Source: Nemertoderma westbladi (lineage: Eukaryota; Xenacoelomorpha; Nemertodermatida; Nemertodermatidae). Taken from it: 64,000 nucleotides of DNA. Below the pieces are notes generated by a model that saw only the letters and a program-made list of their open reading frames with translations, was not told the DNA's origin and did no database searches. The stretch covers positions 1-64,000 of the forward strand of contig JAUCBJ010001542.1 of assembly GCA_032718475.1 (NCBI GenBank), read 5' to 3'. Both the position numbers and the translations under genes were made by a program. Of this stretch, positions 47,219 to 58,487 are shown piece after piece (the first letter of the stretch is position 1; every line of letters starts with the position of its first letter).

Positions 47219-48058
47219 TTGCTGCCTATCTCTCAGTCGGGTCAGCGTCTGTTGGGTGTTTGGTTTGTCCATCGAGTCAGTGAAGGAATGCAGCAGTTAT
47301 GCTGCCTATCTCTCAGTCGGGTCAGCGTCTGTTGGGTGTTTGTACATCGAGTCAGTGAAGGAATGCAGCAGTTATGCTGCCTATCTCTCAGTCGGGTCAG
47401 CGTCTGTTGGGTGTTTGGTTTGTCCATCGAGTCAGTGAAGGAATGCAGCAGTTATGCTGCCTATCTCTCAGTCGGGTCAGCGTCTGTTGGGTGTTTGTAC
47501 ATCGAGTCAGTGAAGGAATGCAGCAGTTATGCTGCCTATCTCTCAGTCGGGTCAGCGTCTGTTGGGTGTTTGGTTTGTCCATCGAGTCAGTGAAGGAATG
47601 CAGCAGTTATGCTGCCTATCTCTCAGTCGGGTCAGCGTCTGTTGGGTGTTTGTACATCGAGTCAGTGAAGGAATGCAGCAGTTATGCTGCCTATCTCTCA
47701 GTCGGGTCAGCGTCTGTTGGGTGTTTGGTTTGTCCATCGAGTCAGTGAAGGAATGCAGCAGTTATGCTGCCTATCTCTCAGTCGGGTCAGCGTCTGTTGG
47801 GTGTTTGTACATCGAGTCAGTGAAGGAATGCAGCAGTTATGCTGCCTATCTCTCAGTCGGGTCAGCGTCTGTTGGGTGTTTGGTTTGTCCATCGAGTCAG
47901 TGAAGGAATGCAGCAGTTATGCTGCCTATCTCTCAGTCGGGTCAGCGTCTGTTGGGTGTTTGTACATCGAGTCAGTGAAGGAATGCAGCAGTTATGCTGC
48001 CTATCTCTCAGTCGGGTCAGCGTCTGTTGGGTGTTTGGTTTGTCCATCGAGTCAGTGA
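47219..48058. repeat. 155-bp higher-order repeat in the 75/80-bp array
   Basis: Strict alternation of one 80-bp (TCCATC) and one 75-bp (TACATC) unit. Equivalent points recur at 47219, 47374, 47529, 47684, 47839 and 47994, each 155 bp apart, with no visible substitutions between blocks. Confidence 0.85.
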
Positions 48059-50930
48059 AGGAATGCAGCAGTTATGCTGCCTATCTCTCAGTCGGGTCAG
48101 CGTCTGTTGGGTGTTTGTACATCGAGTCAGTGAAGGAATGCAGCAGTTATGCTGCCTATCTCTCAGTCGGGTCAGCGTCTGTTGGGTGTTTGTACATCGA
48201 GTCAGTGAAGGAATGCAGCAGCTTTGCTGCCTATCTCTCAGTCGGGTCAGCGTCTGTTGGGTGTTTGGTTTGTCCATCGAGTCAGTGAAGGAATGCAGCA
48301 GTTATGCTGCCTATCTCTCAGTCGGGTCAGCGTCTGTTGGGTGTTTGTACATCGAGTCAGTGAAGGAATGCAGCAGCTTTGCTGCCTATCTCTCAGTCGG
48401 GTCAGCGTCTGTTGGGTGTTTGTCCATCGAGTCAGTGAAGGAATGCAGCAGTTATGCTGCCTATCTCTCAGTCGGGTCAGCGTCTGTTGGGTGTTTGTCC
48501 ATCGAGTCAGTGAAGGAATGCAGCAGTTATGCTGCCTATCTCTCAGTCGGGTCAGCGTCTGTTGGGTGTTTGTACATCGAGTCAGTGAAGGAATGCAGCA
48601 GTTATGCTGCCTATCTCTCAGTCGGGTCAGCGTCTGTTGGGTGTTTGGTTTGTCCATCGAGTCAGTGAAGGAATGCAGCAGTTATGCTGCCTATCTCTCA
48701 GTCGGGTCAGCGTCTGTTGGGTGTTTGTACATCGAGTCAGTGAAGGAATGCAGCAGTTATGCTGCCTATCTCTCAGTCGGGTCAGCGTCTGTTGGGTGTT
48801 TGGTTTGTCCATCGAGTCAGTGAAGGAATGCAGCAGTTATGCTGCCTATCTCTCAGTCGGGTCAGCGTCTGTTGGGTGTTTGTACATCGAGTCAGTGAAG
48901 GAATGCAGCAGTTATGCTGCCTATCTCTCAGTCGGGTCAGCGTCTGTTGGGTGTTTGTACATCGAGTCAGTGAAGGAATGCAGCAGCTTTGCTGCCTATC
49001 TCTCAGTCGGGTCAGCGTCTGTTGGGTGTTTGGTTTGTCCATCGAGTCAGTGAAGGAATGCAGCAGTTATGCTGCCTATCTCTCAGTCGGGTCAGCGTCT
49101 GTTGGGTGTTTGTACATCGAGTCAGTGAAGGAATGCAGCAGTTATGCTGCCTATCTCTCAGTCGGGTCAGCGTCTGTTGGGTGTTTGTACATCGAGTCAG
49201 TGAAGGAATGCAGCAGTTATGCTGCCTATCTCTCAGTCGGGTCAGCGTCTGTTGGGTGTTTGGTTTGTCCATCGAGTCAGTGAAGGAATGCAGCAGCTTA
49301 TGCTGCCTATCTCTCAGTCGGGTCAGCGTCTGTTGGGTGTTTGGTTTGTCCATCGAGTCAGTGAAGGAATGCAGCAGTTATGCTGCCTATCTCTCAGTCG
49401 GGTCAGCGTCTGTTGGGTGTTTGTACATCGAGTCAGTGAAGGAATGCAGCAGTTATGCTGCCTATCTCTCAGTCGGGTCAGCGTCTGTTGGGTGTTTGGT
49501 TTGTCCATCGAGTCAGTGAAGGAATGCAGCAGCTTTGCTGCCTATCTCTCAGTCGGGTCAGCGTCTGTTGGGTGTTTGGTTTGTCCATCGAGTCAGTGAA
49601 GGAATGCAGCAGTTATGCTGCCTATCTCTCAGTCGGGTCAGCGTCTGTTGGGTGTTTGTCCATCGAGTCAGTGAAGGAATGCAGCAGTTATGCTGCCTAT
49701 CTCTCAGTCGGGTCAGCGTCTGTTGGGTGTTTGGTTTGTACATCGAGTCAGTGAAGGAATGCAGCAGCTTTGCTGCCTATCTCTCAGTCGGGTCAGCGTC
49801 TGTTGGGTGTTTGGTTTGTCCATCGAGTCAGTGAAGGAATGCAGCAGTTATGCTGCCTATCTCTCAGTCGGGTCAGCGTCTGTTGGGTGTTTGTCCATCG
49901 AGTCAGTGAAGGAATGCAGCAGTTATGCTGCCTATCTCTCAGTCGGGTCAGCGTCTGTTGGGTGTTTGTACATCGAGTCAGTGAAGGAATGCAGCAGTTA
50001 TGCTGCCTATCTCTCAGTCGGGTCAGCGTCTGTTGGGTGTTTGTACATCGAGTCAGTGAAGGAATGCAGCAGCTTTGCTGCCTATCTCTCAGTCGGGTCA
50101 GCGTCTGTTGGGTGTTTGGTTTGTCCATCGAGTCAGTGAAGGAATGCAGCAGTTATGCTGCCTATCTTTCAGTCGGGTCAGCGTCTGTTGGGTGTTTGTA
50201 CATCGAGTCAGTGAAGGAATGCAGCAGTTATGCTGCCTATCTCTCAGTCGGGTCAGCGTCTGTTGGGTGTTTGGTTTGTACATCGAGTCAGTGAAGGAAT
50301 GCAGCAGCTTATGCTGCCTATCTCTCAGTCGGGTCAGCGTCTGTTGGGTGTTTGTCCATCGAGTCAGTGAAGGAATGCAGCAGTTATGCTGCCTATCTCT
50401 CAGTCGGGTCAGCGTCTGTTGGGTGTTTGTCCATCGAGTCAGTGAAGGAATGCAGCAGTTATGCTGCCTATCTCTCAGTCGGGTCAGCGTCTGTTGGGTG
50501 TTTGTACATCGAGTCAGTGAAGGAATGCAGCAGCTTTGCTGCCTATCTCTCAGTCGGGTCAGCGTCTTTTGGGTGTTTGTCCATCGAGTCAGTGAAGGAA
50601 TGCAGCAGTTATGCTGCCTATCTCTCAGTCGGGTCAGCGTCTGTTGGGTGTTTGTCCATCGAGTCAGTGAAGGAATGCAGCAGTTATGCTGCCTATCTCT
50701 CAGTCGGGTCAGCGTCTGTTGGGTGTTTGTCCATCGAGTCAGTGAAGGAATGCAGCAGTTATGCTGCCTATCTCTCAGTCGGGTCAGCGTCTGTTGGGTG
50801 TTTGGTTTGTCCATCGAGTCAGTGAAGGAATGCAGCAGTTATGCTGCCTATCTCTCAGTCGGGTCAGCGTCTGTTGGGTGTTTGTCCATCGAGTCAGTGA
50901 AGGAATGCAGCAGTTATGCTGCTTACCACT

Positions 50931-51404
50931 CCATCGGGTCAGTGGTACTTCTGCTTACCGCTCGCCCCTCACAATCCCTTTTGGGATTGGTCCTAAGGCA
51001 AGTTGATCAGCTTCGCTCGGGTTTTGTCATTCTCTAACGTTTCCTTTTGTCGACGTGCCCCCAAGTCATTTTCAGGCTGACTTTTCCGGCTAGTAACACG
51101 CTGATCAGCGCCGCTCAGGGTCCCATCCCTTACAGTGTCAATACTGACGAACTCGTGACAGTACTGCACAGGCTTGTCCCTTGCACTAGGCTAGGCCTAG
51201 GCTTGGCAGTCAGGAACTCTACCTGAAGCCATTTTGTACTTATTTCTTGGCCATGTTGGCCCCTTTATTACCTTGGGGAAGTGATTGTTTGTTGTTTAGT
51301 TTTCCGACAAAACTGCCAGAAATGGAGTAATTTTCATTTTATGAATTTCTAGTTTTTCTGGTTTATGAATTTAATATACGCCCGACAAAATAAGTGTGTT
51401 TAAT
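50931..51404. other. Unique spacer between two satellites
   Basis: Moderately GC-rich at first, then AT-rich. The first 50 bp include decayed satellite motifs (GCTTACCACTCCATCGGGTC). No gene or RNA recognised. Confidence 0.5.
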
Positions 51405-51840
51405 AAAACTGTGTGTAATATAATGTATCTGTGTGTAATGTAATGTATCTTTGTGTAATGTAATGTATCTGTGTGTAATGTAATGTAATGTATCTGTGTG
51501 TAATGTAATGTAATGTATCTGTGTGTAATGTAATGTAATGTATCTGTGTGTAATGTAATGCAATGTATCTGTGTGTAATGAAATGCATCTGTGTGTAATG
51601 TAATGTATCTGTGTGTAATGCAATGTATGTGTGTGTAATGAATGTATCTGTGTGTAATGTAATGTATCTGTGTGTAATGTAATGTAATGTATCTGGATCC
51701 AATATAATGTATCTGTGAGTAATGTAATGTAATGTATCTATGTGTAATGTACTGTAATGTATCTTTGTGTAATGTAATTTAATGTATCTGTGTGTAATGT
51801 AATGTAATGTGTCTTTGTGTAATTTAATGTATCTGTGTGT
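51405..51840. repeat. 15/20-bp satellite block (TGTAATGTATCTGTG family)
   Basis: Units of TGTAATGTATCTGTG mixed with a 20-bp form carrying an extra TAATG. It is interrupted at 51841 by the SINE-like insert. Confidence 0.95.
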
Positions 51841-51987
51841 TTTAGGGCGGGATTGCTCAGTTGGTTGAGTGCAGGGCCTGCAATATATTGGTTGTAGGTT
51901 CAACCCCACAAGAGTCCACTCTGCGTTTCATCCCCTGAGGTCGAAAAAATGAGAAGCAGTTAAATTACTGGGAGCAAAACAAGGAAT
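51841..51987 (+). mobile_element. tRNA-derived SINE-like insert, copy 1
   Basis: The insert begins TTTAGGGCGGGATTGCTCAG. It has an A-box-like TTGCTCAGTTGG (51853-51864) with a perfect CTCA/TGAG D-stem, and a B-box-like GGTTCAACCCC near 51897-51907, at the spacing of a tRNA gene. The T-arm is bracketed by TTGT/ACAA. The 3' acceptor strand does not pair with GCGGGAT, so it is not a tRNA gene. A non-tRNA body (GTCGAAAAAATGAGAAGCAG, TTAAATTACTGGGAGC) leads into the 36-bp array. TTTGTGTAATTTA occurs in both flanks (just left of the insert and at 52553-52565), a possible target duplication. Confidence 0.65.
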
Positions 51988-52478
51988 ATGAGTAGCGCCC
52001 TCCCCTACCTTCGTGTAGCAGATAGGAGTAGCGCCCACCCTTACCTTCGGGTAGCAGATAGGAGTAGCGCCCACTCCTACCTTCGGGTAGCAGATAGAAG
52101 TAGCGCCCACCCCTACCCTCGGGTAGCAGATAGGAGTAGCACCCACCCCTACCCTCGGGTAGCAGATAGGAGTAGCGCCCTCCCCTACCTTCGTGTAGCA
52201 GATAGGAGTAGCACCCACCCTTACCTTCGGGTAGCAGATAGGAGTAGCGCCCACTCCTACCTTCGGGTAGCAGATAGAAGTAGCGCCCACCCCTACCCTC
52301 GGGTAGCAGATAGGAGTAGCACCCACCCCTACCCTCGGGTAGCAGATAGGAGTAGCATCCACCCCTACCCTCGGGTAGCTGATAGGAGTAGCGCCCACCC
52401 CCTACCCTCGGGTAGCAGATAGGAGTAGCGCCCACCCCCTACCCTCGGGTAGCAGATAGGAGTAGCACCCACCCCTAC
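51988..52478. repeat. 36-bp minisatellite inside the SINE-like insert, copy 1
   Basis: About 13.5 units of 36 bp (AGTAGCGCCCACCCCTACC, then CTCGGGTAGCAGATAGG), with CGCCC/CACCC/CATCC and CTTCGTG/CTTCGGG/CTCGGG variants. Open frames on both strands are periodic artefacts. Confidence 0.93.
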
Positions 52479-52556
52479 CATATGGTATTAGCTATCGAAA
52501 GAGGAGCCTTCGGGTCGCCTCCAGCCTCGGTCGACTGCTTTCTTTTACTTTTGTGT
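52479..52556. other. Unique tail of SINE-like insert, copy 1
   Basis: A 78-bp segment (ATGGTATTAGCTATCGAAAG, then CCTCCAGCCTCGGTCGACTG) separates the 36-bp array from the satellite. The same tail follows copy 2 at 54020-54097. Confidence 0.7.
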
Positions 52557-53490
52557 AATTTATCTGTGTGTAATGTATCTGTGTGTAATGTATCTGTGTG
52601 TAATGTATCTGTGTGTATTGTATCTGTGTGTAATGTATATATGTGTAATGTATCTGTGTGTAATGTATCTGTGTGTAATGTAACTGTGTGTAATGTATCT
52701 CTGAGTGTAATGTATCTGTGTGTAATGTATCCGTGTGTAATGTATCTATGTGTAATGTATCTGTATGTAATGTATCTGTGTGTAATGTAACTGTGTGTAA
52801 TATATCTGTGTGTAATGTATCCGTGTGTAATGTATCTGTGTGTAATGTATCTATGTGTAATGTATCTGTGTGTAATGTATCTGTGTGTAATGTAACTGTG
52901 TGTAATATATCTGTGTGTAATGTATCTGTGTGTAATGTATCTGCGTGTAATGTATCTGTGTGTAATGTATCTGTGTGTAATGTATCTGTGTGTAATGTAT
53001 CTGTGTGTAATGTATCTGTGTGTAATGTAACTGTGTGTAATGTATCTGTGTGTAATGTATCTGTGTGTAATGTATCTGTGTGTAATGTATCTGTGTGTAA
53101 TGTATCTGTGTGTAATGTATCTGTGTGTAATGTATATAGGTGTAATGTATCTGTGTGTAATGTATCTCTGTGTAATGTAACTGTGTGTAATGTATCTCTG
53201 TGTGTAATGTATCTGTGTGTAATGTATCCGTGAGTAATGTATCTATGTGTAATGTATCTGTGTGTAATGTAACTGTGTGTAATATATCTGTGTGTAATGT
53301 ATCCGTGTGTAATGTATCTATGTGTAATGTATCTGTGTGTAATGTATCTTTGTTGAATGTATCTGTGTGTAATGTAATGTAATGTATCTATGTGTAATGT
53401 ACTGTAATGTATCTTTGTGTAATGTAATTTAATGTATCTGTGTGTAATGTAATGTAATGTGTCTTTGTGTAATTTAATGTATCTGTGTGT
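52557..53490. repeat. 15-bp satellite block
   Basis: TGTAATGTATCTGTG units with AACTG, CCGTG, CTATG and CTGCG variants; the last 120 bp include the 20-bp form that precedes the second insert. Confidence 0.96.
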
Positions 53491-53637
53491 TTTAGGGCGG
53501 GATTGCTCAGTTGGTTGAGTGCAGGGCCTGCAATATATTGGTTGTAGGTTCAACCCCACAAGAGTCCACTCTGCGTTTCATCCCCTGAGGTCGAAAAAAT
53601 GAGAAGCAGTTAAATTACTGGGAGCAAAACAAGGAAT
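53491..53637 (+). mobile_element. tRNA-derived SINE-like insert, copy 2
   Basis: Identical by eye to copy 1 (A-box, D-stem, B-box, body). Because the flanking satellite variants are duplicated too, this copy arose by segmental duplication, not by a second retrotransposition. Confidence 0.65.
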
Positions 53638-54019
53638 ATGAGTAGCGCCCTCCCCTACCTTCGTGTAGCAGATAGGAGTAGCGCCCACCCCTACCTTCGT
53701 GTAGCAGATAGGAGTAGCACCCACCCTTACCTTCGGGTAGCAGATAGGAGTAGCGCCCTCCCCTACCTTCGTGTAGCAGATAGGAGTAGCACCCACCCTT
53801 ACCTTCGGGTAGCAGATAGGAGTAGCGCCCACTCCTACCTTCGGGTAGCAGATAGAAGTAGCGCCCACCCCTACCCTCGGGTAGCAGATAGGAGTAGCAC
53901 CCACCCCTACCCTCGGGTAGCAGATAGGAGTAGCATCCACCCCTACCCTCGGGTAGCTGATAGGAGTAGCGCCCACCCCCTACCCTCGGGTAGCAGATAG
54001 GAGTAGCACCCACCCCTAC
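53638..54019. repeat. 36-bp minisatellite inside the SINE-like insert, copy 2
   Basis: About 10.5 units, roughly three fewer than copy 1, with a different order of CTTCGTG and CTTCGGG variants at its left end. The array has changed length since the duplication. Confidence 0.93.
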
Positions 54020-54097
54020 CATATGGTATTAGCTATCGAAAGAGGAGCCTTCGGGTCGCCTCCAGCCTCGGTCGACTGCTTTCTTTTACTTTTGTGT

Positions 54098-57000
54098 AAT
54101 TTATCTGTGTGTAATGTATCTGTGTGTAATGTATCTGTGTGTAATGTATCTGTGTGTAATGTATCTGTGTGTATTGTATCTGTGTGTAATGTATATATGT
54201 GTAATGTATCTGTGTGTAATGTATCTGTGTGTAATGTAACTGTGTGTAATGTATCTCTGGGTGTAATGTATCTGTGTGTAATGTATCCGTGTGTAATGTA
54301 TCTATGTGTAATGTATCTGTATGTAATGTATCTGTGTGTAATGTAACTGTGTGTAATATATCTGTGTGTAATGTATCCGTGTGTAATGTATCTGTGTGTA
54401 ATGTATCTATGTGTAATGTATCTGTGTGTAATGTATCTGTGTGTAATGTAACTGTGTGTAATATATCTGTGTGTAATGTATCTGCGTGTAATGTATCTGT
54501 GTGTAATGTATCTGTGTGTAATGTATCTGTGTGTAATGTATCTGTGTGTAATGTAACTGTGTGTAATGTATCTGTGTGTAATGTATCTGTGTGTAATGTA
54601 TCTGTGTGTAATGTATCTGTGTGTAATGTATCTGTGTGTAATGTATCTGTGTGTAATGTATCTGTGTGTAATGTATATAGGTGTAATGTATCTGTGTGTA
54701 ATGTATCTCTGTGTAATGTAACTGTGTGTAATGTATCTCTGTGTGTAATGTATCTGTGTGTAATGTATCCGTGAGTAATGTATCTATGTGTAATGTATCT
54801 GTGTGTAATGTAACTGTGTGTAATATATCTGTGTGTAATGTATCCGTGTGTAATGTATCTATGTGTAATGTATCTGTGTGTAATGTATCTTTGTTGAATG
54901 TATCTGTGTGTAATGTATCTGCGTGTAATGTAACTGTTTGTATTATATCTGTGTGTAATGTATCTGTGTGTAATGTATCCGTGTGTAATGTATCTATGTG
55001 TAATGTATCTGTGTGTAATGTTTCTGTGTGTAATGTAACTGTGTGTAATGTATCTGTGTGTAATGTATCTATGTGTAATGTATCTGTGTGTAATGTATCT
55101 TTGTTGAATGTATCTGTGTGTAATGTATCTGTGTGTAATGTAACTGTTTGTATTATATCTGTGTGTAATGTATCTATGTGTAATGTATCCGTGTGTAATG
55201 TATCTATGTGTAATGTATCTGTGTGTAATGTTTCTGTGTGTAATGTAACTGTGTGTAATGTATCTGTGTGTAATGTAACTGTGTGTAATATATCTGTGTG
55301 TAATGAATCCGTGTGTAATGTATCCGTGTGTAATGTATCTATGTGTAATGTATCTGTATGTAATGTATCTGTGTGTAATGTAACTGTGTGTAATATATCT
55401 GTGTGTAATGTATCTGCGTGTAATGTATCCGTGTGTAATGTATCTGTGTGTAATGTATCTATGTGTAATGTATCTGTATGTAATGTATCTGTGTGTAATG
55501 TATCTGTATGTAATATATCTGTGTGTAATGTATCTGTATGTAATGTATCTATGTGTAATGTATCTGTGTGTAATGTATCTGTGTGTAATGTAACTGTGTG
55601 TAATATATCTGTGTATAATGTATCTGCGTGTAATGTATCTGTGTGTAATGTATCTGTGTGTAATGTATCTGTGTGTAATGTATCTGTGTGTAATGTATCT
55701 GTGTGTAATGTATCTGTGTGTAATGTATCTGTGTGTAATGTATCTGTGTGTAATGTAACTGTGTGTAATGTATCTCTGTGTGTAATGTATCTGTATGTAA
55801 TGTAACTGTGTGTAATGTATCTGTGTGTAATGTAACTGTGTGTAATGTATCTGTGTGTAATGTATCTGTGTGTAATGTATCTGTGTGTAATGTATCTGTG
55901 TGTGAAGTATCTGTGTGTAATGTATCTGTGTGTAATGTATCTATGTGTAATGTATCTGTATGTAATGTATCTGTGTGTAATGTATCTCTGTGTGTAATGT
56001 ATCTGTGTGTATTGTATCTGTGTGTAATGTATATGTGTGTAATGTATCTGTGTGTAATGTATCTGTGTGTAATGTATCTGTGTGTAATGTATCTCTGGGT
56101 GTAATGTATCTGTGTGTAATGTATCCGTGTGTAATGTATCTGTGTGTAATGTATCTGTGTGTAATGTATCTGTGTGTAATGTAACTGTGTGTAATGTATC
56201 TGTGTGTAATGTATCCGTGTGTAATGTATCTGTGTGTAATGTATCTATGTGTAATGTATCTGTGTGTAATGTATCTGTGTGTAATGTAACTGTGTGTAAT
56301 ATATCTGTGTGTAATGTATCTGTGTGTAATGTATCTGTGTGTAATGTATCTATGTGTAATGTATCTGTGTGTAATGTATCTGTGTGTAATGTATCTGTGT
56401 GTAATGTATCTGTGTGTAATGTATCTGTGTGTAATGTATCTGTGTGTAATGTATCTGTGTGTAATGTATCTGTGTGTAATGTATCTGTGTGTAATGTATC
56501 TGTGTGTAATGTATATCTGTGTGTAATGTATCTGTGTGTAATGTATCTCTGTGTAATGTATCTGTGTGTAATGTATCTCTGTGTGTAATGTATCTGTGTG
56601 TAATGTATCCGTGTGTAATGTATCTGTGTGTAATGTATCTGTGTGTAATGTATCTGTGTGTAATGTATCTGTGTGTAATGTATCTGTGTGTAATGTATCT
56701 GTGTGTAATGTATCTGTGTGTAATGTATCTTTGTTGAATGTATCTGTGTGTAATGTATCTGCGTGTAATGTAACTGTTTGTATTATATCTGTGTGTAATG
56801 TATCTGTGTGTAATGTATCCGTGTGTAATGTATCTATGTGTAATGTATCTGTGTGTAATGTTTCTGTGTGTAATGTAACTGTGTGTAATGTATCTGTGTG
56901 TAATGTATCTATGTGTAATGTATCTGTGTGTAATGTATCTTTGTTGAATGTATCTGTGTGTAATGTATCTGTGTGTAATGTAACTGTTTGTATTATATCT

Positions 57001-58487
57001 GTGTGTAATGTATCTGTGTGTAATGTATCCGTGTGTAATGTATCTATGTGTAATGTATCTGTGTGTAATGTTTCTGTGTGTAATGTAACTGTGTGTAATG
57101 TATCTGTGTGTAATGTAACTGTTTGTATTATATCTGTGTGTAATGTATCTATGTGTAATGTATCCGTGTGTAATGTATCTATGTGTAATGTATCTGTGTG
57201 TAATGTTTCTGTGTGTAATGTAACTGTGTGTAATGTCTGTGTTAATAACTGTGTGTAATATATCTGTGTGTAATGAATCCGTGTGTAATGTATCCGTGTG
57301 TAATGTATCTATGTGTAATGTATCTGTATGTAATGTATCTGTGTGTAATGTAACTGTGTGTAATGTATCTGTGTGTAATGTATCCGTGTGTAATGTATCT
57401 GTGTGTAATGTATCTATGTGTAATGTATCTGTGTGTAATGTATCTGTGTGTAATGTAACTGTGTGTAATATATCTGTGTATAATGTATCTGAGTGTAATG
57501 TATCTGTGTGTAATGTATCTGTGTGTAATGTATCTGTGTGTAATGTATCTGTGTGTAATGTATCTGTGTGTAATGTATCTGTGTGTAATGTATCTGTGTG
57601 TAATGTATCTGTGTGTAATGTAACTGTGTGTAATGTATCTCTGTGTGTAATGTATCTGTATGTAATGTAACTGTGTGTAATGTATCTGTGTGTAATGTAA
57701 CTGTGTGTAATGTATCTGTGTGTAATGTATCTGTGTGTAGTGTATCTGTGTGTAATGTATCTGTGTGTGAAGTATCTGTGTGTAATGTATCTGTGTGTAA
57801 TGTATCTATGTGTAATGTATCTGTATGTAATGTATCTGTGTGTAATGTATCTTTGTTGAATGTATCTGTGTGTAATGTATCTGTGTGTAATGTAACTGTT
57901 TGTATTATATCTGTGTGTAATGTATCTGTGTGTAATGTATCCGTGTGTAATGTATCTATGTGTAATGTATCTGTTTGTAATGTTTCTGTGTGTAATGTAA
58001 CTGTGTGTAATGTATCTGTGTGTAATGTATCTATGTGTAATGTATCTGTGTGTAATGTATCTTTGTTGAATGTATCTGTGTGTAATGTATCTGTGTGTAA
58101 TGTAACTGTTTGTATTATATCTGTGTGTAATGTATCTATGTGTAATGTATCCGTGTGTAATGTATCTATGTGTAATGTATCTGTGTGTAATGTTTCTGTG
58201 TGTAATGTATCTGTGTGTAATGAATCCGTGTGTAATGTATCTATGTGTAATGTATCTGTGTGTAATGTATCTGTGTGTAATGTAACTGTGTGTAATAAAC
58301 CTGTGTGTAATGTATCCGTGTGTAATGTATCTATGTGTAATGTATCTGTGTGTAATGTATCTATGTGTAATGTATCTGTGTGTAATGTAACTCTGTGTGT
58401 AATGTATCTGTGTGTAATGTATCCGTGTGTAATGTATCTATGTGTAATGTATCTGTGTGTAATGTATCTGTGTGTAATGTATCTGCG
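54098..58487. repeat. 15-bp satellite block with 210-bp higher-order repeats
   Basis: TGTAATGTATCTGTG units. Diagnostic variants TTGTTGAATG and TTTGTATTATATC occur in pairs exactly 210 bp (14 units) apart: TTGTTGAATG at 54891/55101, 56731/56941 and 57853/58063. The block containing a pair has itself been copied at least three times (offsets 1840 and 1122 bp). The block ends at 58487, where the LTR element is inserted. Confidence 0.95.

Larger units (their letters stand above)
38537..50930. repeat. 75/80-bp satellite array (about 160 copies)
   Basis: Tandem units of 75 bp, or 80 bp when GTTTG is duplicated before the TCCATC/TACATC site. Each unit contains GTCAGTGAAGGAATGCAGCA, TGCTGCCTATCTCTCAGTCG, GGTCAGCGTCTGTTGGGTG. 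Variation is confined to few positions: TCCATC/TACATC, the loop between GCAGCA and TGCTGC (GTTA, GCTT, or longer), and the 5-bp insertion. One unit near 38941-38980 lacks about 10 bp. The 75-bp units keep the frame and the 80-bp units shift it by two, which explains the many overlapping frames of similar sequence. The right end decays into unique sequence at about 50920-50960. Confidence 0.97.
51720..54903. repeat. Segmental tandem duplication of about 1.65 kb
   Basis: 51720-53369 and 53370-54903 repeat the same succession: a specific run of satellite variants (TCTATGTGTAATGTACTG, GTGTCTTTGTG), the tRNA-like insert, the 36-bp array, a 78-bp unique tail, then about 800 bp of 15-bp satellite with the same variant order. 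Inserts start exactly 1650 bp apart (51841 and 53491; 1650 = 110 x 15). After the 36-bp array the offset falls to 1541 because the second array is about three units shorter. Confidence 0.9.

Noticed and set aside
38537-50930. CRISPR array
   Set aside because: Units are contiguous with no unique spacers, and the context is eukaryotic.
38545-51037. Dozens of overlapping 60-500-codon frames in the 75/80-bp array
   Set aside because: They are the same 25-residue periodic translation entered at different 80-bp frame shifts. Plus and minus frames are equally open.
51841-51920. A functional tRNA gene
   Set aside because: A- and B-box-like blocks and a D-stem are present, but the acceptor stem does not pair, so it is a tRNA-derived insert.
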